Positions 33,984 through 42,356 of a DNA stretch of 42,356 nucleotides are shown one piece after another. Made by a program: the position numbers and the translations under genes. This DNA is from Bacteroidota bacterium (GTDB lineage Bacteria; Bacteroidota; Bacteroidia; Chitinophagales; Chitinophagaceae): assembly GCA_023423405.1 (NCBI GenBank), contig JAFAFR010000016.1, forward strand, positions 1 to 42,356, given 5' to 3'. Positions within the stretch are counted from its first letter, which is position 1; each line of letters opens with the position of its first letter. A model generated the notes under the pieces. The model worked only from the letters and a program-made list of their open reading frames with translations, searched no databases and was not told the DNA's origin.

Positions 33984-36900
33984 TTATTGCCTTTTGATGC
34001 GGGATTGCGGAGAACGGGCAGTGATCCTGTAATACACCCAGTATACCACGATTGGAAAAATAAAGAGCTTGAAAACTGTGTCGGTAACCAGCCCGCCGAT
34101 CACCACCCTCGCCAGCGGACGCGCCGTCTCTGAACCGATTCCCGTACTCATGGCAGCCGGCAACAATCCTATTGCCGCCATCAGCGCCGTCATCAATACA
34201 GGTCGCACCCTGGTGGCAATGCCCTCCCTGATGGCCGCCGGCAGATCCTGCCGGTGCCGCATTTCCATCTGGTGAATATTGGTTTTGAATCCCGATAGCA
34301 GGATCACTCCATTCTGAATACAAATCCCAAACAGTGCAATGAACCCAATGCCTGCCGATATGCTGAAATTTATTCCCGTAACCAGCATCGCAAAAATGCC
34401 GCCCACAATAGCGAACAGTACGGTATGCAACACCAGCAGGGCATCGCGGATATTTCCAAAAAGCATGAACAGGATAAAGAATATGATCAGCAGGCTCACC
34501 GGCACTACCTGTGCCAGCCGCTGGGTGGCTCTTTCCTGGTTCTCAAAATCTCCCGACCATTCCAATGTATAACCGGCAGGAAGATTCACGGCCCCGGCCA
34601 CTTTCTCCTGCGCTTCTTTAATCGTGCTTCCCATATCGCGGCCACGCACCGAAAATTTGATGGCGCCATACCGCCGGTGGTGATCGCGGTAAATAATACT
34701 GGGACCGGTTGTACGCATCAACTTTGCAATCTCCTTAAGCGGAATGCTTGCCCCTTTCAAGGTAGGGACCATCAGGTTGCCGATCTCCTGTTCATTCTGG
34801 CGGAAATTATCGGGATACCGGATACGAAGCTCAAAAACCTTCTCCCCTTCATAAATACTGGTAGCCGCCTTTCCCCCAATGGCCATTTCAATCACAGCAT
34901 TGGCGTCTTCTGCCGTAACACCGTAAAGGGCCATTTTCTGCTGGTCAAGCACAATCCTGAATTCCGGCTGTCCCAGGTTGCGAAGAATACCGAGGTCTTC
35001 AATACCCTTCACCTTTTCCAGGATGCCGAATATTTCTTCTTCCGTTTTCTCTACCTGCGCATAGTCATCGCCGAACAACTTCACCACCAGCGATCCTTTT
35101 ACGCCGCTCACCGCCTCTTCCACATTGTCCATGATGGGCTGTGAAAAATTCAGGCTGATACCGGGGATCGCTTTCAGTTTTTCCGACATCCTTTGAATCA
35201 GCGCTTCTTTGCTGATGCGGCTTTTCCATTCCTTCTGCGGGTAAATATCGATATGGCATTCTATATTGTAAAAGCCCGTGGCATCCGTGCCGTCGTTCGG
35301 CCGGCCCGTTTGCGACAGCACCTGCCGCACTTCGGGGAAAGAACCGAATATCCGCCTCATCTGGTCGGCCACTTTTGCCGACTGGTCCAGCGAGGTGGAC
35401 AAAGGCCCCGTGGCCCGCACGTAGATGGAGCCTTCATTCAACTGCGGCAGGAATTCGGTGCCAAGCAGAGAAAAAGAGAAAAGCCCCGCCACCAATACGA
35501 CCAACGCCAGGAGAAAACTCAGCGGCTTCCTTTTGAAGGAACCGTCGAAAATACGCATAATGATCGCCGTGGTTTTTTCCAGGAAGGGATTGTGCTTTTC
35601 GCGGACATTCTTCTTAAGCAGCTTCGCAGCCATTACCGGCACAAAAGTAAATGTCAGTATAAGTGCTCCCAGCAAGGCAAAACCCAATGTCCAGGCAAGC
35701 GGCGAAAACATTTTTCCTTCCACCTTTTCGAAAGTGAATATGGGCAGCAGGCCGGCGATGATGATGCACTTGGCGAAGAATATGCTTTTCCCGTTGTCGA
35801 GGCAGGCGTTTTTGATGAGACTGAGTTTGCTCATCTTATTGAACCGGTCCATGCCCATTGATTTCGCGCGGTGATCCATCGCCACAAAAATGCCTTCCAC
35901 AATCACCACGGCGCCATCGATGATGATGCCAAAGTCCACGGCGCCCATGGACAGCAGGTTGGCCGACATGCCCTTCCATTTGAGGCAGAGGAAAGCAAAC
36001 AGGAGCGACAGTGGTATCACCGCCGATACAATCACCGTAGTGCGCCAGTCGGCCATGAAAAGGAATACGATCACCGTCACCAGTAAAATACCCTCGAGCA
36101 TGTTGTGCAGTACGGTACCGGTTGCAAAATCGATCAGGTTCTGCCGGTTATAAAAAGGATGTATACGAACGTCCTGCGGCTGCAGCATCGTGTTAAGCAT
36201 GGCAATTTTTTCCTGCAGGGCCTTAATGACCACGGAAGCGTTTTCTCCCTTACGCATTACCACAATACCTTCCACTACATCCGGGTCGCCGTCGCGGCCC
36301 ACTTTACCCAGCCGGGGCAGAGACGATACGCTGACATCTGCCAGGTGGCGTACCAGCACCGGCGTTCCGTCGCGGTTTTCGATGATGACATTCCTGATCT
36401 CCTCTATGTCGTTGAGGGTACCAATACCTCGTACAACATAGGCCTGGCCATTCTCTTCAATCACATCTCCTCCCACATTCACATTGCTGCGCGAAACAGC
36501 CTGGTACAATTCCAGCGCTGTGATCCCATAACGGGTTGCCCGGGCCGGGTCCACAGTGATCTGGAAGGTTTTCACCTCACCCCCGAAGCTCACGATATCG
36601 GCCACGCCGGGCACGGCCAGTATTTCTCTTTCGATCACCCAGTCCTGCACGGTTTTCAGGTCCCTTACCGATTTCGTTTGGCTCTCCAACGTATAACGGA
36701 AAATCTCACCTGTGGGGCCATAGGGCGGCTGGATATCGGGCTCCACGCCGTCGGGGAGTTTTGCCTTTCCTATATTGTTGCTGACCTGCACCCTTGCATA
36801 GGCATCGTCCACACCATCGGTAAAAGTGAGCTTTATAACAGAGAGGCCGAAAAGGGAGGAAGACCGGATATGGCTTTTTTTCTGCGTGGTGTTCATCGCA

Positions 36901-37121
36901 ATTTCGATAGGGCGGGTCACGAATTTTTCCACTTCTTCCGCACTTCGTCCCGGCCATTGCGTAACAATCACCACAGACGTGTTAGTGACATCGGGGAAGG
37001 CCTCAATGCCAATGCTTTTGAAGGCCAGGTATCCAGCCACCGCCATAATGCCGGTGACCAGGAAAATGAATCCTTTGTTTTTCAGGGAAAAGGATAAAAC
37101 AACCCGGATGATCCTGTTCAT
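33984..37121 (-). CDS. Heavy-metal efflux RND pump, CzcA/CusA family
   Basis: A 1045-residue inner-membrane RND transporter that exports metal ions with proton import. The first helix is at 10-33, a large periplasmic loop follows, and helix 4 carries DFGIIIDGAVVIVE (396-409) with the proton-relay Asp396, Asp402 and Glu409. The DFGxxxDGA form points to a divalent-cation pump (Zn, Co, Cd or Ni) more than to the copper/silver type, but this is a guess. The Asn that usually follows the Glu is Gly here. It is not fused to the outer-membrane channel as some Bacteroidota pumps are. It starts 8 nt after the adaptor gene stops and is the last gene of the efflux unit. Confidence 0.93.
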   Translation of the reverse strand: MNRIIRVVLSFSLKNKGFIFLVTGIMAVAGYLAFKSIGIEAFPDVTNTSVVIVTQWPGRSAEEVEKFVTRPIEIAMNTTQKKSHIRSSSLFGLSVIKLTFTDGVDDAYARVQVSNNIGKAKLPDGVEPDIQPPYGPTGEIFRYTLESQTKSVRDLKTVQDWVIEREILAVPGVADIVSFGGEVKTFQITVDPARATRYGITALELYQAVSRSNVNVGGDVIEENGQAYVVRGIGTLNDIEEIRNVIIENRDGTPVLVRHLADVSVSSLPRLGKVGRDGDPDVVEGIVVMRKGENASVVIKALQEKIAMLNTMLQPQDVRIHPFYNRQNLIDFATGTVLHNMLEGILLVTVIVFLFMADWRTTVIVSAVIPLSLLFAFLCLKWKGMSANLLSMGAVDFGIIIDGAVVIVEGIFVAMDHRAKSMGMDRFNKMSKLSLIKNACLDNGKSIFFAKCIIIAGLLPIFTFEKVEGKMFSPLAWTLGFALLGALILTFTFVPVMAAKLLKKNVREKHNPFLEKTTAIIMRIFDGSFKRKPLSFLLALVVLVAGLFSFSLLGTEFLPQLNEGSIYVRATGPLSTSLDQSAKVADQMRRIFGSFPEVRQVLSQTGRPNDGTDATGFYNIECHIDIYPQKEWKSRISKEALIQRMSEKLKAIPGISLNFSQPIMDNVEEAVSGVKGSLVVKLFGDDYAQVEKTEEEIFGILEKVKGIEDLGILRNLGQPEFRIVLDQQKMALYGVTAEDANAVIEMAIGGKAATSIYEGEKVFELRIRYPDNFRQNEQEIGNLMVPTLKGASIPLKEIAKLMRTTGPSIIYRDHHRRYGAIKFSVRGRDMGSTIKEAQEKVAGAVNLPAGYTLEWSGDFENQERATQRLAQVVPVSLLIIFFILFMLFGNIRDALLVLHTVLFAIVGGIFAMLVTGINFSISAGIGFIALFGICIQNGVILLSGFKTNIHQMEMRHRQDLPAAIREGIATRVRPVLMTALMAAIGLLPAAMSTGIGSETARPLARVVIGGLVTDTVFKLFIFPIVVYWVYYRITARSPQSRIKRQ

Positions 37122-37129
37122 ACCAGCGT

Positions 37130-38236
37130 TCAGTCTTTCAATGATTGATAGATGTACAATTGTCGCGAACCTGCCAGCAGGTCGCCTTCCTTCAGTCCGG
37201 AAACGATGTAAGCACGGTCGCCGATCTTTTCGGCAACCTCCACGGGTTGGATGCGCATTCCCTTGTTTTCGATGCAGATCACATAGTAGTGATTGTCGTC
37301 AAAAATCAGGTCCCGCGCCGGTATGCTGATCCTGTTATCGTTGTAGTTTGAAGTGACTTTTGCACTCACGAACATTTCCGGTTTCAGCAACAGCCCGGCA
37401 TTGTCAACACTGATGCGGGCGCGCATGGTTTTGGTTTCGGCATCCAGCACCTGGTAGATCTTTTCGATCCTTCCCGTGAAAACCTTATCGCGATAGGCGA
37501 TGGTAGTGAGTTCCACGCTATCACCCTGGTGAACAGCCGATATATCCGATTCGTATACATTTACTACCGCCCAAACCCGGCTGATGTCTGCAACAACAAA
37601 TGCGGGGTCGGCATTATCGGCGCGAAGCTGCATGTGCTCTGCAATGCCCCGTTTAATGACAAAACCTTTCAAAGGCGTCCGGATCAGGTAACGGGTACTG
37701 GATCCGCCGCCATTCAACTGCAGTACCTCCTTTGCCTTTTTCCATTCGCTGTTCGTGCGTTTGAATTCATTTTCCGCTTCTTCCAGTTCTTTTTCGGAAG
37801 AAAGGCCGCTGTGGAACATATCCTTTACGGCCGAAAGCCTTCTCCGGGCGTTTGACAGGGCGGCTTCGTTGGCTGCAAATTCGCTGTTGTAACCGGCCAT
37901 TTCGGCGCTGGTCATTTCTGCAAGGACTTCGCCGGCCTTCACATAATGGTTCGTATGTGCATACACTTTAGATACCACGCCGCTCACCTGTGGGTAGATG
38001 CTGATCTGTTTGTCTTCGTCTGGCTGGATCTTTCCCGTCAGCAGGCGCTCGTCGCGCACCGGTTGCGCGGAAGCGGTATCGACGGTTATTTTTTCGCGTA
38101 GTGCTTTTAGTTGTCCGGCGGGATCAGGCGCCGGATCAGTAGGACTTTTGGTTCCGTCCGTGCAGGCTGCTGCACCGGTAACCAGTAGGGCACAAAGGGA
38201 AATATGCAGGTGGCAGAATGTTCTTATTGCTTTCAT
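37130..38236 (-). CDS. Metal efflux periplasmic adaptor, CzcB/CusB family
   Basis: A 368-residue membrane-fusion protein. The N-terminus is a lipoprotein signal with Cys25 (GAAAC-T). The hairpin region (about 100-170: EFAANEAALSNARRRL, EKELEEAENEFKR) forms the coiled coil. Lipoyl and beta-barrel domains flank it (IYPQVSGVVSKVYAHTNHYV and AYRDKVFTGRIEKIYQVLD). It bridges the RND pump and the TolC-type channel. The gap to the channel gene is 9 nt and to the pump gene 8 nt, so the three genes form one unit. Confidence 0.93.
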   Translation of the reverse strand: MKAIRTFCHLHISLCALLVTGAAACTDGTKSPTDPAPDPAGQLKALREKITVDTASAQPVRDERLLTGKIQPDEDKQISIYPQVSGVVSKVYAHTNHYVKAGEVLAEMTSAEMAGYNSEFAANEAALSNARRRLSAVKDMFHSGLSSEKELEEAENEFKRTNSEWKKAKEVLQLNGGGSSTRYLIRTPLKGFVIKRGIAEHMQLRADNADPAFVVADISRVWAVVNVYESDISAVHQGDSVELTTIAYRDKVFTGRIEKIYQVLDAETKTMRARISVDNAGLLLKPEMFVSAKVTSNYNDNRISIPARDLIFDDNHYYVICIENKGMRIQPVEVAEKIGDRAYIVSGLKEGDLLAGSRQLYIYQSLKD

Positions 38237-38245
38237 GGGAAAATA

Positions 38246-39529
38246 TTAAAGGGGAATAATGGCAGCGCCGGCGGCATAATTGATGGCCTCCAGTGAACGT
38301 ACCCGGTTAAACCGGAGCTCATCCAGTTTCAATTGCGTTTCTTTGAAGGAATCGTAGAAATCGAGAAAGTCGAGCAGCGAAATATTTCGTTTGAGGTAAT
38401 TCTTCTGTACCTCGCCCATGAGGTAGCTGATGTCTTCGCTAAAATCCGGCGGTACGTCTGTTGCCAGTTTTTCGGCTTCCAGAGCGGTTTTATAATACCG
38501 GTACACTTCCTGCGAAACCGATTCTTCTACCTGCCGCACCTGGTACCGGCCCTGCTCTATGCGCGTTTTTGCAGCAGCGATATTTCCCTGGTTCCGGTTG
38601 AACAGCGGTACTGGCAGCGAAAGCTGCAAGCCATTGTAGTTGCGGGTGAAATTTCCCTGCTTGTCATAGGTCAGTCCAATGGCTATTTCGGGCATGGCCA
38701 GCGCTTTTTGCAGGGCTAGGTCGAGCTCATGCGAGCGCTGCAGTTCGCGGGCCGAAGCCAGGTCGGTTCTTTTCTCCAGGGCGGTGTGCAATATTTCTTC
38801 CAGGGAAAAATCGCTTAACGAGGGCAGCCGGCCCGGCGGCTGCCAGCTTAAGGAAAGTGGAGTGGCGGCCGGTATTTTGGCCAGGTATTTCAGCTCCGCT
38901 TCGGTTTCAAGCACCTGGCTGATCAGCGCCGCTTTTTCAGATTGCAGGCTGAACAGCAATGCTTCCATGCGTACCAGTTCCTTCCTGGCAATGTTTCCTT
39001 TTTCAAGCTGTGCCCGGAATGACGTTGTAACGGACTGCAGGGAGCTGATCTGTGCGGCATATAGCTCAATGGCACGCTGCGCGAAATACATTCTGTAAAA
39101 ATCTTCGCGCAGTGCAAAACGCAGGCTCCGCAGCAGTTCAAAAAAATCCAGCTCTGATAACTTTACCGCCGATTCAGCCAGTCGTACCGATTTATTTCTT
39201 TTCCCGGCGAGGCTGAACACCTGGCTGAGGGCAGCGCTGTTGGTTCCGCTCCAGGACAGGTCCAGTATCTTTTTGTTTTCGGGATTGTATAAAACGTTCT
39301 CCACCGTAAGCTGTGGGTTGTCAAAGAGGCCCGCAGTGATCACCGCGGCTTTTGCGACGCTGATCTCATACCGCGATGTGATCAGGGCCAGGTTACTGTC
39401 GAGAAAACGCTGCTCCAGTTGTTGCAGGCTGAGGCGGAGCGAATCGGGCGATGTGGCGATTTGCGCGCAGGCGCCGGAGATGCAGTAGAGTCCCAGTAAC
39501 AATAAGAGGGCAATGGTTTTTCGTTGCAT
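38246..39529 (-). CDS. Outer-membrane efflux channel, TolC/CzcC family
   Basis: A 427-residue protein starting at the ATG at 39529, which gives a clean signal peptide (MQRKTIALLLLLGLYCISGACA, then Q). An upstream ATG at 39562 would leave 11 non-signal residues. Two outer-membrane-factor repeats are present; the second has LPLFNRNQGNIAAAKTRIEQ, characteristic of the family. It forms the outer-membrane exit of the metal pump. A palindrome CGGTATCTTATACCG lies 2 nt before the start codon, and a second half-copy lies ~29 bp further upstream. The histidine kinase gene ends 70 nt upstream on the same strand. Confidence 0.92.
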   Translation of the reverse strand: MQRKTIALLLLLGLYCISGACAQIATSPDSLRLSLQQLEQRFLDSNLALITSRYEISVAKAAVITAGLFDNPQLTVENVLYNPENKKILDLSWSGTNSAALSQVFSLAGKRNKSVRLAESAVKLSELDFFELLRSLRFALREDFYRMYFAQRAIELYAAQISSLQSVTTSFRAQLEKGNIARKELVRMEALLFSLQSEKAALISQVLETEAELKYLAKIPAATPLSLSWQPPGRLPSLSDFSLEEILHTALEKRTDLASARELQRSHELDLALQKALAMPEIAIGLTYDKQGNFTRNYNGLQLSLPVPLFNRNQGNIAAAKTRIEQGRYQVRQVEESVSQEVYRYYKTALEAEKLATDVPPDFSEDISYLMGEVQKNYLKRNISLLDFLDFYDSFKETQLKLDELRFNRVRSLEAINYAAGAAIIPL

Positions 39530-39530
39530 A

Positions 39531-39573
39531 CGGTATCTTATACCGGCGCAAGTTTGGACCATATTCTTATACC
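39531..39573 (-). promoter_or_regulatory. Repeated GGTATAAGA element before the efflux genes
   Basis: On the minus strand GGTATAAGA occurs at 39536-39544 and 39565-39573, 29 bp apart. The copy next to the gene is also part of a perfect palindrome CGGTAT-CTT-ATACCG (39531-39545). OmpR-type regulators often bind such direct repeats, so this may be the site of the regulator encoded upstream. Confidence 0.55.
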
Positions 39574-39599
39574 ATCATTGGACAGATATTAGAGAATGA

Positions 39600-40964
39600 T
39601 TAGAGCGGACCTTCTACGGGTAAATGAATGTTAAATATGCTTCCACCGGGCGTACCGGGCAGGGCGTACACCGATCCCTTATGCCAGTGGATGATGCTCC
39701 TGGCAATGGAAAGGCCTATTCCTGTGCCGGGAAAACTGCCGGCGTTACTGCCCCTGTAAAACCGCTCGAACATTTTCTCCCGGTCTTCATCCGGTATGCC
39801 GATGCCCTGGTCGATCACCCTGATCTGCACTCCGCCTTCCAATAACTCCACCTGGACCTCAACCGGTTGCCCGGCAGAAAATTTAAAGGCGTTGCCGATG
39901 ATATTGTTCATGGCCGTTTCCAGCAAAACGGGGTTGCCACGCAACAGCAGCGTGGAATCGATGCCATTACCTGTCACTATCGAAAGCCGGCTGCCCGGGA
40001 ACTTTGTTTCCCACTGCTGCCGGAGTTTTTCCAGGAAAGGCAGAAGGGTCATCTCCTGCAGGCTGTTGATGATGCCGGTCTTTTCCAGGCGGCTGATCTC
40101 AAAAAGACGGTTCAGCACTTCGGTAAGTTTTTCTATCTCCGACAGGGTTGACCGCAGGCCCTCGCGGTATTCTTCGCCGGTTCGTTCCCGGTTCAGCAAC
40201 ACTTCCATTTCGCCCATCATGGCGGTAAGCGGGGTGCGCAGTTCGTGCGAAGCGTTGTTCACAAAGGATCGTTGCATTTCAAAAGACTGCTCCAGGTGAT
40301 CGAGCAATTCGTTGAACCTGGTAGCAAGCGCATTGATCTCATCTTTGTTATCGGGTACGGATACCCGTTGGTCAAGCCCGCCGGCGCGGATCTTCTCCAG
40401 CTTCCGGTTGAAATTTACGATGGGCGTAAGGGCGCGGGCTGCAAATTGTTTGCCCAGCAGGAAAAGGAGCAGCAGACCAACCAGGTAAGCGATGGCGAGG
40501 TAGCTCAGCAGTTGCCGCCTGTGCTGGTGGCCGCTCAGGTTTTGGGCCAATACTACCACTACAAAATCGCCCTGGTTATCCTGGTAGCTGATGCCGGTGC
40601 CCTGCAGGTCCTGTATGGCAAAATCCAGCCGGCCCTGCTGTCGTATCGCAGCAAGGATGTCTTCCCTGACCAGCAGGTTTTTTTCGGTTGTATATACCTG
40701 TTGGTTCCCTTCGTCGAAAATATAAGCGTGTTCGTCGGCCAGTTTCAGAAGGGATCGTTCCTGTATTTCAAGAAAGCTCCTGCGGGTGAGTTCGTCTTTC
40801 TCCAGGTATAGCTGCGCAATGATCAGGGCACGATCGCCCAGCCTGTGGTAAAAGTTCTGCCGTATGTATTTGGCAAAGAGCCCATATACGAGTATCAGGA
40901 TCAGCAACAATACGGTTGCCGCCAGGAGGGTCATGGTAAGAGATATCCGGTTGCGTATATTCAT
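39600..40964 (-). CDS. Sensor histidine kinase, CusS/CzcS type
   Basis: A 454-residue kinase: transmembrane helix 1 (about 12-30), a periplasmic sensor region (about 33-150), helix 2 (152-173), HAMP (174-226), HisKA with His240 (NASHELRTPL) and HATPase_c (about 340-452; NNIIGNAFKFS, DQGIGIPD, GTGIGLSI). It most probably senses periplasmic metal and phosphorylates the regulator next to it. Its ATG overlaps the regulator stop by one base (TAATG), so the two are translated together. The stop is 70 nt before the efflux genes. Confidence 0.94.
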   Translation of the reverse strand: MNIRNRISLTMTLLAATVLLLILILVYGLFAKYIRQNFYHRLGDRALIIAQLYLEKDELTRRSFLEIQERSLLKLADEHAYIFDEGNQQVYTTEKNLLVREDILAAIRQQGRLDFAIQDLQGTGISYQDNQGDFVVVVLAQNLSGHQHRRQLLSYLAIAYLVGLLLLFLLGKQFAARALTPIVNFNRKLEKIRAGGLDQRVSVPDNKDEINALATRFNELLDHLEQSFEMQRSFVNNASHELRTPLTAMMGEMEVLLNRERTGEEYREGLRSTLSEIEKLTEVLNRLFEISRLEKTGIINSLQEMTLLPFLEKLRQQWETKFPGSRLSIVTGNGIDSTLLLRGNPVLLETAMNNIIGNAFKFSAGQPVEVQVELLEGGVQIRVIDQGIGIPDEDREKMFERFYRGSNAGSFPGTGIGLSIARSIIHWHKGSVYALPGTPGGSIFNIHLPVEGPL

Positions 40965-41647
40965 TACTCCTGGTATTTCATAACGTAGCCCATGCTGGTA
41001 ATGGTGTGGATCAGCTTTGCCCCTGTGAAGGGTTTTTCAATTTTGTTGCGGAGGTAATTGACATATACATCCACCACGTTGCCGTTCGACTGCTGGTTAT
41101 AGCCCCATACGGCATCGAGGATAAAAGCCCTTGACATTACTTTCCGGGGATTCCGCATAAACAGTTCGAGCAGGGCGTATTCGCGGGCCGTCAGTTGGAT
41201 TTCGCGGTCCTGGCGCCAGGCGGTTTTGGATTCGGTATCCAGGGTGATGTCGTGGAAGCTGATCCTTGTAAGCGCTGTTTGTTCTCCTCTTTGTCTTTTG
41301 GTAAGCGCGGTGATCCGGGCGAGGAGTTCGCGGAAGTGGAAGGGTTTGGTGAGATAGTCGTCGGCCCCGCTGGAAAGGCCGGTCACAATATCATCGACGT
41401 TCTGGAGGGCCGTTAGCATGAGGATGGGGCTGTGCACCTGGTGGCGGCGGAGTTTTTCGCAGACACTGTAGCCATCGATACCCGGCAGCATGACATCCAG
41501 GATGATGCAGTCGTAGTTTTCACGCAGGGCCTGTTCAGCGCCGGCGATTCCGTCGGCGCAATGCGTTACACGATGCTGTTCTTCTTCCAGGCCTTTTTTA
41601 ATAAAGGCGGCCACTTTCTGTTCGTCTTCGACCAGGAGGATATTCAT
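40964..41647 (-). CDS. OmpR-family response regulator, CusR/CzcR type
   Basis: A 227-residue regulator starting at the ATG at 41647; an upstream in-frame start at 41683 lies inside the rRNA terminator and is rejected. The receiver domain has Asp8/Glu9, phospho-acceptor Asp51 (LDVMLPG), Thr79 and Lys101. The winged-helix DNA-binding domain is at about 130-225 (LTAREYALLELFMRNP, YVNYLRNKIE, GYVMKY). It should activate the efflux genes downstream when phosphorylated by the adjacent kinase. Only ~25 nt separate its start from the terminator of the rRNA operon; TATCTTCG (41652-41659, minus strand) is a possible -7 box, which would give an almost leaderless message. Confidence 0.94.
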   Translation of the reverse strand: MNILLVEDEQKVAAFIKKGLEEEQHRVTHCADGIAGAEQALRENYDCIILDVMLPGIDGYSVCEKLRRHQVHSPILMLTALQNVDDIVTGLSSGADDYLTKPFHFRELLARITALTKRQRGEQTALTRISFHDITLDTESKTAWRQDREIQLTAREYALLELFMRNPRKVMSRAFILDAVWGYNQQSNGNVVDVYVNYLRNKIEKPFTGAKLIHTITSMGYVMKYQE

Positions 41648-41670
41648 GCTGCGAAGATAAGTACGAGCAC

Positions 41671-41704
41671 AAAAAAGCCCCACAGGGATTAACTGTGGGG
41701 CTTT
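41671..41704 (-). terminator. Terminator of the rRNA operon
   Basis: AAAGCCCCACAG / CTGTGGGGCTTT, 12-bp stem with a 7-nt loop (41674-41704), followed by a six-T run on the minus strand. It lies 10 nt after the 5S gene. Confidence 0.93.
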
Positions 41705-41713
41705 GTTAAAGAA

Positions 41714-41825
41714 TATGGCACCTACCTACTCTCCCGCCTTGTGTAGCAGTACCATCGGCCATGAGGGGCTTAACTTCTCTGTTCGGTATGGGAAGAGGTG
41801 AACACCCTCGGCATAAGCACCATAA
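41714..41825 (-). rRNA. rrf: 5S ribosomal RNA
   Basis: Read on the minus strand, the ~112-nt sequence contains the conserved CCGAACAGAGAAGTTAAGC and GCCGATGGTACTGC segments, and the two ends pair to form helix I (TATGGTGC with GGTGCCATA, including G-T pairs). The ends are accurate to a few bases. Confidence 0.93.
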
Positions 41826-41989
41826 GAAGGTATAACATGGTTTGTAGTTTGGGGTTGGGGGTTTGGAGTTGACTCCTGTGCCACCACCGCGGACCACTGA
41901 ACCATCAATAACATAACATATTGGGAAGCTGTAAATAAAACCTGGTTTGTATTGATCTCCTATTCTCTCAAAAAAGAATAAAAAATTAA
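41826..41989 (-). other. 23S-5S internal spacer
   Basis: A ~164-nt spacer without a tRNA. It contains two copies of TGGTTTGTA (41838-41846 and 41943-41951), a G-rich plus-strand stretch (about 41847-41865), and ATCAATA / TATTGAT, which could pair around the middle as a processing stem. Confidence 0.5.

Positions 41990-42356
<367 letters not shown>

Noticed and set aside
33725..33997. Alternate Ala/Val-rich frame over the Gly-rich repeats
   Set aside because: It is a second frame through GC-rich repeats and has no independent start signal.
34425..35144. Plus-strand open frames opposite the czcA-like gene
   Set aside because: Composition is typical of an antisense frame and the pump gene is intact.
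41826..41989. tRNA gene in the rRNA spacer
   Set aside because: No cloverleaf or GTTCGA-type T-loop is present.

Overview
The window is a piece of a Bacteroidota chromosome, most likely from the family Chitinophagaceae. The pointers are a PorD/DUF4835 gene of the type IX secretion system, the lipoprotein form of the BamA/TamA homologue (TamL) overlapping tamB, a BamD - omega-like - CoaBC - PorD gene order, an RRM protein with a glycine-rich tail, and promoters of the Bacteroidota type (TTTG, about 19 bp, TAnnTTTG) in front of several genes. The bulk of the window has moderate to high GC. The stretch from about 5.7 to 10.6 kb is clearly AT-rich; one 60-nt row counted by hand there is 35% GC. 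I infer the family from these features; no database search was possible.

Layout. 1-4.6 kb: the tail of a LuxC-type acyl-CoA reductase, an HtrA/Do protease, a convergent GH13 lipoprotein, and a long plant/cyanobacterial-type IspH. 4.6-12.2 kb: an accessory signalling block with two DesK/NarX-type histidine kinases, two NarL/LuxR-type response regulators, three tandem paralogous seven-helix membrane proteins, a fourth divergent one, and a small unknown protein. 12.2-18.1 kb (minus strand): bamD-rpoZ, then coaBC-porD-DUF4296-scoA-unknown-scoB. 18.1-24.5 kb: an OmpA-family protein, divergent polyprenyl synthase and recJ, and htpG. 24.7-32.0 kb: tamB-tamL. 32.1-33.9 kb: rpsF-rpsR-rplI and the RRM protein. 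34-41.7 kb (minus strand): a two-component pair (RR-HK) followed by a tolC-adaptor-RND efflux set of the CzcCBA type. 41.7 kb to the end (minus strand): 5S rRNA and the 3' end of 23S rRNA.

How the parts work together. Much of the window serves the cell envelope: BamD and TamB/TamL in outer-membrane assembly, PorD in type IX secretion, OmpA as a wall anchor, HtrA and HtpG in protein quality control, and IspH plus the polyprenyl synthase in isoprenoids. The metal efflux set is transcribed in the same direction as its own RR-HK pair, and a repeated GGTATAAGA element lies just before tolC. It is a good candidate for the regulator's binding site.

The most unusual part is the 4.9-12.1 kb block. 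Both kinases are short, with one membrane helix and no recognisable input domain, and both lie directly next to genes for seven-helix proteins that share TIAE(Y/F) and FWI motifs. I propose that the seven-helix proteins are the sensing subunits of a multi-component signalling system. Several inverted repeats lie between its genes, one of them straddling the -7 box of a promoter. This is a hypothesis from gene order and motifs, not an established function.
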